NCBI GenBank assembly: GCA_021437785.1 | Contig: JAILYB010000012.1 | Coordinates: 7,750,001 to 7,814,000 of the forward strand | DNA length: 64,000 nucleotides | Origin: Rhodomyrtus psidioides | Taxonomy: Eukaryota > Streptophyta > Magnoliopsida > Myrtales > Myrtaceae | Direction: 5' to 3' | Part shown: positions 56,988-64,000 of the stretch, piece by piece | Layout of the letters: the number at the start of each line of letters is the position of its first letter | How positions within the stretch are numbered: position 1 is the first letter of the stretch | Translations under genes and position numbers: made by a program | Notes under the pieces: generated by a model | What the model was told of the DNA's origin: nothing | Database searches by the model: none | What the model saw: only the letters and a program-made list of their open reading frames with translations

Positions 56988-59900
56988 TGTCAGGCCCCGA
57001 ATCCGGCGAGCACGCGAGCATCCCACCTCCGCCGTTACCTTTGATGATCTCCCAGGAACCAACGGCCAATGCTTAAAGATCTATATGAAACATGCATGCG
57101 AAAGCGAGGACAACTCCATACAAATAAAACACAAGATGGCTTAAGACAAAAGGGTACACCTTATGTAAGGGTCAATCATACATCAGAGGTTATAATGCTA
57201 AATCCCCAAATACTTCATTTCAACCCTATGGTCACAAAAGGATTCAAGATCATTTCTTCCATTGACTTCATCGAATGTCAATCCATGGCGAGCACTGGTT
57301 TCCTTTGTTTGGGACCTGAAAAATGTTGTCCCACGACGGGGTGAGATATATAATCCTAGTAAGTCGAACCTAATCCTAAACTAGGCTGCCAGTACCTCCA
57401 GACACTTTTGGAAAACATGGTATTTTCCAAAACAAGGCATTTAGTACTTTCAAAACAGTTTGACCCAGTCAAGAAAATCATGACAACTCAAAGGTTCGTA
57501 CAATGGCAGAGTTTTCAATCAGAAACAAACGCATGACGCCACCTAAAAAAAACAAGAGGAAATTTTCACTTCTTTCTCAAAAGAATCATTCCTTGAAATA
57601 TTCACAAAATACGTTCTTTTCTTTCACGCCCTTCTCTGGGCCAATTTCAAATCATGAGGCAAATTTTCAAACATGAGGCATTTTCGATTTCTCAAAACCC
57701 ATTCTTTGAATTTCTCATAAAACAAGTCTTTCCATTTCCGCCCATCTAGGGCCGCCCACTTTAGGGCTGCGAGATGATTCGGTCTCCATATGACCCGTCG
57801 GTACATATGAGACTCTCGCGTCCGGACCTAGAGATGATTCGGTCACCATACGACTCTCGACGCCCACTATCAATCGAGATGAATCGTGTTAGTATGGGAC
57901 TCTCTAGCCGCACGACCTCGTCAGGTCCAATGGGAGTAACTCCCTCCCAACACATTGGCCAAATTATAAATTCTCGGCGATCCCACACGCCAGTGCACAT
58001 ATAATTTCCTCGGCGATCCCACACGCCATTTTATTCAAAAAAATTTCCGTCATAGAAAGCCTCAGCTTTTTCATTTCAAGAAAATAATTCATGCGTCAAA
58101 ATTCATCATTCAAAAACAACACAGGAGATTCATCGCCAAAACAAGGCATTCGTTTCAAATGTCCCTCAACTGGACAAAACACATTCCCCATCATAAAATG
58201 AAATCAAGCAGTTTATCGCCTACTCGAGGCATTTATTTCAAACGTCTGTCACTGGACAAAACATGTTTCAAGTCATAAATTTCTCAGTCAAGCACATGCA
58301 TCACACGAATTTATTCAAACAAGGCCTCGGACAATTTAACAAATACGGCTAATTCATAGTTTCAAAGCTTGACTCAAAATCACATTTTTCGGCACTTTCA
58401 ATCTTGGCTTTCCTTTCAATCAAAACTTTCGACTTGTCATCTCACATGCTCAAATAGCCATTAAAACACACATTAATGGTCAATTAGGGCTCCCCAAACA
58501 ATTGATTTTCAATCAAACATGCCAAGGAATGCTAACTCACAAAACCAGACAGATTTGGACTCCCTCGCGCCTCTCACAAAATCCAGGCCATGAAATCATT
58601 CAATCCAACTCAAAACTCTGTCCTTTAGTAACCTAACATCCTAATAAAGGTTTAGGCATAACTTACCTCAAGCAATTAGCAAAAATCCACTTCGATCAAT
58701 CCTCATCAACCCCACAAATGTTCGGCAACCCAAGGTTCTCGTACCGTCCTAGGAAATTCATCAATGTCGAGTCAAAATCCACTCAATTCTCACTTCCTTG
58801 ATACCAATCCCTCAATCATTAATCAAATGGAAGCTCAAGATGCCTCATCAAATGATCGAATACACCACAATACTTCCACAAACCCTTAATATATTCTGTT
58901 TAAACAGTAAAATGCATAGCAGAATATAACTTGGTGTTTCCTGCTCCAAATAGCACTTAAATCACTTCTAAATCCCAAGCCACTTCATATACTTTCCACT
59001 AACACCTTAATCAACATTACAGATAGTCCCATGAGTCAATTTGAAGTCAAAACACTCTTATATCAGCCCCCAACAGAATCGGTACACAAAGAACATCATC
59101 CAAAACAGAACCGGTTTTGTGTTTCAACCGCTCAATCGAGCCATGAATCAATTCTAATCCTCAATCCTTCAATAATAAACTTTCTAAGACCTTCCTTTAT
59201 GGGTTTAGGAAGCTCACCGTGAGATTTGAAGCGGATTGATACTCCAAAGACGTCGAAACAGCCCGATCTCTTCAAAGTCAGAATCTGTCCATTTTTGTAC
59301 CACCCATAATCAGCCATAAAAATCATTCTAAAACCATCTATTTGCAGCCATAAACCATCCGAACATAGTACTAGATGTTATGAAGCTCTCCTAAAAAATT
59401 TGAGGTCATTTGGAATTTCTAAGAGCTAGAACCAACACTTCTCCTCAGCTGGCTCATAATCCGTCCGCTTTTCTTCCAAAAATCACCATAAATCAACCAG
59501 ACCTCCAAAAATCATGAAACCAATGGTAAAATGTCAAGGACATCTTGAACTAACCTGTGGTAAAAGGCTCGACCAAACGACACCAGGAAGAACCGCTAGA
59601 CTGCACCGAACAGAAGGGTCAGAAACTGTTTTTCTGGGCAGTTTTCTGTTTGGTGAAGATGAAGAGGAAAATGAAGGAATTGGCAAGGCAGAGTGAGGGT
59701 GGTCGACTAGCTGAAGATAAGGAGGTTGTCCATCAAATAATTGGTGCCATTTTGTCAAGATCACAATTAATGCCATTTAATGCTTGGTCCAATCAAAAGA
59801 TGACACGTGGCAACCTCCCATTGGTTGCTTCCTTGACTTTGACCTTCTTTGACCACTTAATCTTATCCTTTTCGGCAGCATATGGAGGAGGGGAAATGAC

Positions 59901-60558
59901 CAAAATGACCTTCTGAATTTCTTAAGGCAAGACCAAAGGTCGAGGGGCAAAATGGTCATTTGGTATTTTTCGTCCGAAAGTTCATTTTTCCAGTGTAAAC
60001 CACCCTCGATGAGGCGACGTCCATATCAATTCAAATATTGGAATTCCTCATTGTCCAATACCCAATCTCGAGGTCTAATTTCATGTCGAACTCTCGTCGA
60101 CTGTAATTTCATTTTATCTCAAACTGACGGGCAACTCTTGCAGGTGCTACGTGTATCGACCTTGGGCCGTGGCGACTTTGGTTATCATGTAATTGCGAGG
60201 GTTTATCACTAGTTCCTGCGGTCCTGATCGTCGGAATCCGATTTAGGAAATTCTCGCAAATTACACATTGGTTAAGCGGAATCACCCGCGTCCCAACGTA
60301 TAACGCTAGCAAGGCATTCCATGATCGTTCCTAGATCGATCTCTGCTGGCCCAAAATATTCTATCGACAATTCTTATGTTCAAAGCGCCATTTCTTATTT
60401 AAAATCCTCAGGTCCACGTAACCGACCTTGCGTTAGTCTTTCCCTTTCGGTCTGTTAACTCGAAAGTGGCCTGCTTCGAGCGAGATACCACTGAAACACA
60501 CCGATCGATATCCTTCCATTCCATAGCCTCGAGAGGGGCTGGAATTCGGAATGTCACA
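56988..60558 (-). repeat. E3 5' LTR (right copy, 3571 bp)
   Basis: It starts TGTCAGGCCCCG and ends AATGTCACA on the plus strand. A CCCACGACGGGGTGAGAT box at 57331-57348 is shared with the E1 and E2 LTRs. The segment between this box and the LTR 3' end is only about 350 bp, against 750-900 bp in E2 and E1, so the acidic-tail ORF is absent. Confidence 0.9.
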
Positions 60559-61848
60559 CTACCCTACAATGGCAGATCCATCTCTGATTCTCACAAACTT
60601 CAGGGACCCCAACAACTCTTGCTCCTTAACAATCTCAGTGATGTATTTTTCATGGATCAACTAGACGAAGGCAATCCAATTAAGTGCTTCGCCTTCAAGG
60701 AAAATTCTTCCTTTTGCGGCCTTTCACCAACCATCGACAACCCCTTAAGACTAGTAATTGCCAAGATCACTTTCCTCCTTCAGTGGACTTAAAACCTCTA
60801 AGGTTTCCTTCCAAATTCTCAATCTGGAGAGGAGTAGTCTCATAATCACCTTTCCCGTAAGCTTAGTTGACTTCCACTTTATGAACTATTCCACAAGCTA
60901 GCCCATCTGCCGACTTCTATTCTCGTCTCCAATGTCATCCCTCCGATTACCACCATTAGCTCTAATAACAACAGCATCGGCAGTCTCAGCTGGTTAGGTA
61001 ACATTGGCAGTCCATTCTTGAGCCTGCCTACTCATCAAATTCTCAATTTCTTTTAAGGCTCTCACGACTCTATCAACTCTTGAGTCTTCCACAACTTGTG
61101 GTCTCAAGCTAGGCTCTCCTCTAATACCCTTGTCTCGGTTGCTCATCCATACTAGGCTCTGTTATCACATGAGCCGCTACACTTCTATCAAGGAATTTAA
61201 AGACCTACTCAAGTCTAGCAACTCTAAACTGCTCACCACAATAGAAATCATAAACTAGCAATCAACTACCAAGCAATTCCAAGCAATACTCAACCAGGAG
61301 TCGATTACCAAGCAAGCCTCAACTAGGCAAACATCAAGCAAATACTCAAGGCACCAATTCAATGAGATACTTATTCGTACCTTCAGTCCTGTCGCACCTG
61401 CGACTTAGCACAATCATAATAGGTTATTTAACACCAGACTAGACTCAGCCAAACAATATTCAGTACCAAGCAACTAGCTTGCCGAACAGGCCAATCATAA
61501 TTCAAGTAATTAGAGGTACACATCAAGAAATTATCATCCATACCTCAAGTCCAGATGCATCTGCAACTTAGCAAAACCACAACCAGCTATCTGGCACATT
61601 AGATAGACATTGACCAAACAACACTTATTGCCTAGTACGAAGCTTTAAGACTTTTAATTGCCTACGGCGATGCAAACCAAAAGTGCCAACCACATGCGCC
61701 AACTCAAATGCCATGCGATTCATGTCAATCTCTAGCGAGTTCCAAAAGTCTCGCTAATCAGCCATTCTAAAGTCATCGCTCCTTATTACTCCAGGTCTCA
61801 TCCAACTTAGATCGAGCTGACCTTGCTCTGATACCACTTAAGCAGGTA
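60559..61848 (-). pseudogene. E2 interior, 5' part with primer-binding site
   Basis: This resumes E2 after the E3 insertion. It holds decayed minus-strand gag-like sequence without open frames of note. The Met-tRNA primer site TGGTATCAGAGC (plus 61825-61836) lies 12 bases from the LTR start at 61849. Confidence 0.7.
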
Positions 61849-64000
61849 TGTCACACCCCGTCCCCTTTACGAGCGCGCGAACAACCTCTCCCCAGTCTGT
61901 CTTCGCGATTATTCCTAGGACCGAACGACAACCGATACACTCGCGTAATGGAATGCGCATGTGAAAGCGTTAAATAAACTCCATATCTAAAACTTGACAA
62001 GATGACTTAGAAAGCACATAACACAAATACATAACGATCATTCTTACAACATTGAACTTTGAACATAAAAAATAATTGGGTTCAGGGGTAGGCGACATCT
62101 AAACAAAAGGGTACAACCCAATGAGATACTACTACCCTATCTACAAGGGCGTCCAAAAGTTAGGTACTACAGTTATGCCTAATCATCATCCTCTCCACCC
62201 TCGGACTGGTCGGCGGCAAGGCCGTCCTCTTCAACAGTATCTGAATTCTCTAACTTCTTTGACTTTACTTCAGAGGTCTCCATAGGAACGTTCTCGGCAA
62301 CAGATGGCTCCACGACATCATCATCAAGAGGGATGACCTCATCAGATTCCACAGCTTGTAGTACATTGTCGGGTATGACACACTCTCTAAGTGGTCCAAA
62401 AGTAGTATCCCCATCTTGGTACAGGTGAGTGGTTTCCAGGAATCACCTCCCTTGTCAACCCAGACTGTACTAGCCTTCTTGTAATACGTCTGGTTCTCGC
62501 CTACTGGGTATTCAGTGATCACAGTCTCAATATCCATCGGCATCCCAAATAGTGGCGGCATGGTATCGAGGTCGAGGAATGGGGTCTAAAAATGTGATCC
62601 CACGACGGGGTGAGATTAAATCTCAGTAAGTCGAACCTAAACCTAACCTAGGCCAATAGTACCTCCAAACAATCCTAGACATGCAGTTCTATTCACAAAT
62701 GCGACATGGCAAAGAACTAATAACATCGCAATAAAATAACGAAACATGGCATGACACTTAGGCACTTCAATTCATTCTGATTTTCATCCACAATCTCATA
62801 ACTAGGTCTAAGCTTCGTACTAAGGCAATTCACAATTCACATATCCATATAAGGGATGTTTCTCTATCAATAACTCGTTTCTCAATATCAAGGCCCGCGT
62901 AACAACGCATCAGGCTATATAACAATTCTCGAGACTCGTGTAATTAACGCATCCTGTCGTACTTTTCAATGCCCGCGTAACACGCATCAGGCAAACATAA
63001 TTGAATAAACCCGCGTAATAACACCCCAGGCCACAATCCCGCGTTTAACGCATCAGGATAAGTTCGAACCCAGCGTAACACGCATCAAGGTCAAATATGT
63101 GCACAAATACTCACAACTCAATCAATTAATGGCCAATCAAAGGAATTACGCGATGCGTCATTCAAGGTGTATAATTAGGCTTCCAAGCCTCAAGTCTCCA
63201 TCATTGGACCACATGCCAGAACTCATCCATTTAATCACACTTAAGACTTCATGAATGAGTATAGTGAGGTATAAATAAAGCACAAAATCATTAATTCCAC
63301 ATTTCCACCTCATGGCCGAACATGACAAGGCGTAATAACCAATTTAATCACTTGATTCACAATCAATAGGCCATGGCCAAACATGCTAAGGGCACAATCA
63401 CTCGATTGCTCATTTTCTTTATTCAATCAATCACATTCCTACGACCAAGTCATGACGAACACATAATTCCCGGCACAAGTCGCACATCGAATCCCCAATT
63501 CCAATACAAGGCCAATCACACAAATGAGCAGGATTAATCCATTTAACCGTTTGATTCTCAAGTGTTTAGTCATGGCCGAATGTACTAGGGATTAACCAAA
63601 CAATCGAGTAGCTCGATCAATTTCCTATTTCATGCCAAATCAATGATCCGGTTGCACAACTATACAAGGTTTCTCAATTTCTAACTTCTAAAAACTGATT
63701 TAGACGTGTTTCAAACATTGAGACCTCTATTAAACCAAATCATGCCAATGCAACCTAAACTCAAATTCGGCCTCCACTAATCCCTCATGACCGAACATAA
63801 CACAACACAAACTAGCTAGGGATTCCTCAAATCAAGCTCAAAGCAAGTCATCACAACTCAACCTCTCCAAGTCAGATTGGGATTCCCACGAAATCATTTC
63901 ATAACAGCCCATGAAATTCATCATAATACAACTCTAACATGAACATTAGTAACCTAAAGTCCTAGGAAGGGTTTACGAACAACTTACCAAGTGAATGAGC
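61849..64000 (-). repeat. E2 5' LTR, running off the window
   Basis: It begins TGTCACACCCCG (plus) beside the primer site and matches the left E2 LTR from 62676 onward. It carries a frameshifted copy of the LTR ORF at 62179-62561 and the GTAACACGCATCAGG array at about 62893-63092. The rest lies past 64000. Confidence 0.88.
62179..62561 (-). pseudogene. E2 copy of the LTR-encoded acidic-tail ORF, frameshifted
   Basis: It starts MPPLFGMPMDIETVITEYPV at 62561 and has KKASTVWVDKGGDSWKPL, parallel to HTTVWVDEGKLELQ in E1. Near 62420-62430 the frame shifts by one base. In the next frame it continues through ECVIPDNVLQAVESDEVIPL to an acidic end (DTVEEDGLAADQSEGGEDDD) with its stop at 62179. The stop lies about 330 bp from the LTR 3' end, close to the 350 bp in E1. 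This copy is disabled. Function unknown. Confidence 0.6.

Larger units (their letters stand above)
48982..60558 (-). mobile_element. E3: Ty3/gypsy element nested in E2, with TSD
   Basis: The LTRs are 48982-52639 and 56988-60558 in the same orientation. CTACC at 48977-48981 is repeated at 60559-60563, a 5-bp target duplication. On the minus strand the 5' LTR is the right-hand one. It is followed by TGGTATCAGAGC (plus 56965-56976), a Met-tRNA primer site. The polypurine tract abuts the left-hand LTR (TTCTTCCCCCCTT on the plus strand). The interior is only 4.35 kb and shows no intact gag or pol. It is probably non-autonomous. Confidence 0.92.

Overview
This window reads as nuclear DNA of a flowering plant, most likely a woody eudicot. 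The evidence is a host gene with ten exons and AT-rich GT-AG introns, and many plant-type LTR retrotransposons, MITEs and a SINE. I cannot name the species. The only host gene I can model completely is on the minus strand at 7318-12206. It encodes a 518-residue type I inositol polyphosphate 5-phosphatase, with a TATA box near 13471. Nearly everything else is transposable-element DNA in nested layers.

Left arm (1-7000): degraded LTR and Copia pieces, plus an unidentified GC-rich, coding-like patch at 5037-6044. Centre-left (13600-23850): gene-free DNA with small elements, several of which have target-site duplications I could read. These are a 680-bp hAT-type MITE (14885-15564), a long foldback MITE (about 16794-17191) carrying a poly-C/poly-A insert, a MITE at 17985-18135, a 54-bp 5'-truncated SINE (18721-18774), a cluster of hairpin and tRNA-like repeats (19263-19950), a TIR element (20793-21183) and a TRIM-like element (21636-22272).

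Centre (23849-37360): a decayed Copia element is split by a young, complete, non-autonomous LTR element at 25569-36387. Its 1171-bp LTRs look almost identical and it is flanked by the 5-bp duplication ATCTC. I find no gag or pol in it. It carries an intact, intronless 529-residue ORF (29273-30862) that joins an HD-ZIP IV homeodomain plus zipper-loop-zipper to an ARR-B/GARP Myb-like domain. It also carries a divergent antisense coiled-coil ORF (27894-28625) with its own TATA box. This captured or chimeric transcription factor inside a retroelement is the most striking content of the window.

Right arm (37350-64000): three related Ty3/gypsy elements of Tekay/Del chromovirus type. E1 is on the plus strand and keeps only part of pol and its 3' LTR (39874-43322). 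E2 is on the minus strand (43324-48981 and 60559 to past the window end). E3 is on the minus strand at 48982-60558 and sits inside E2, with the 5-bp duplication CTACC. The LTRs of E1 and E2 each contain a sense ORF with an acidic tail at the same place, about 330-350 bp from the LTR 3' end. The E3 LTR lacks it. This looks like an LTR-encoded accessory protein.

The retroelement genes do not act with the phosphatase gene. The possible functional units are the 5-phosphatase (phosphoinositide signalling), the transcription-factor-carrying LTR element, and the gypsy elements with their LTR ORF. Coordinates of ancient repeats are approximate. No alignments or searches could be run.
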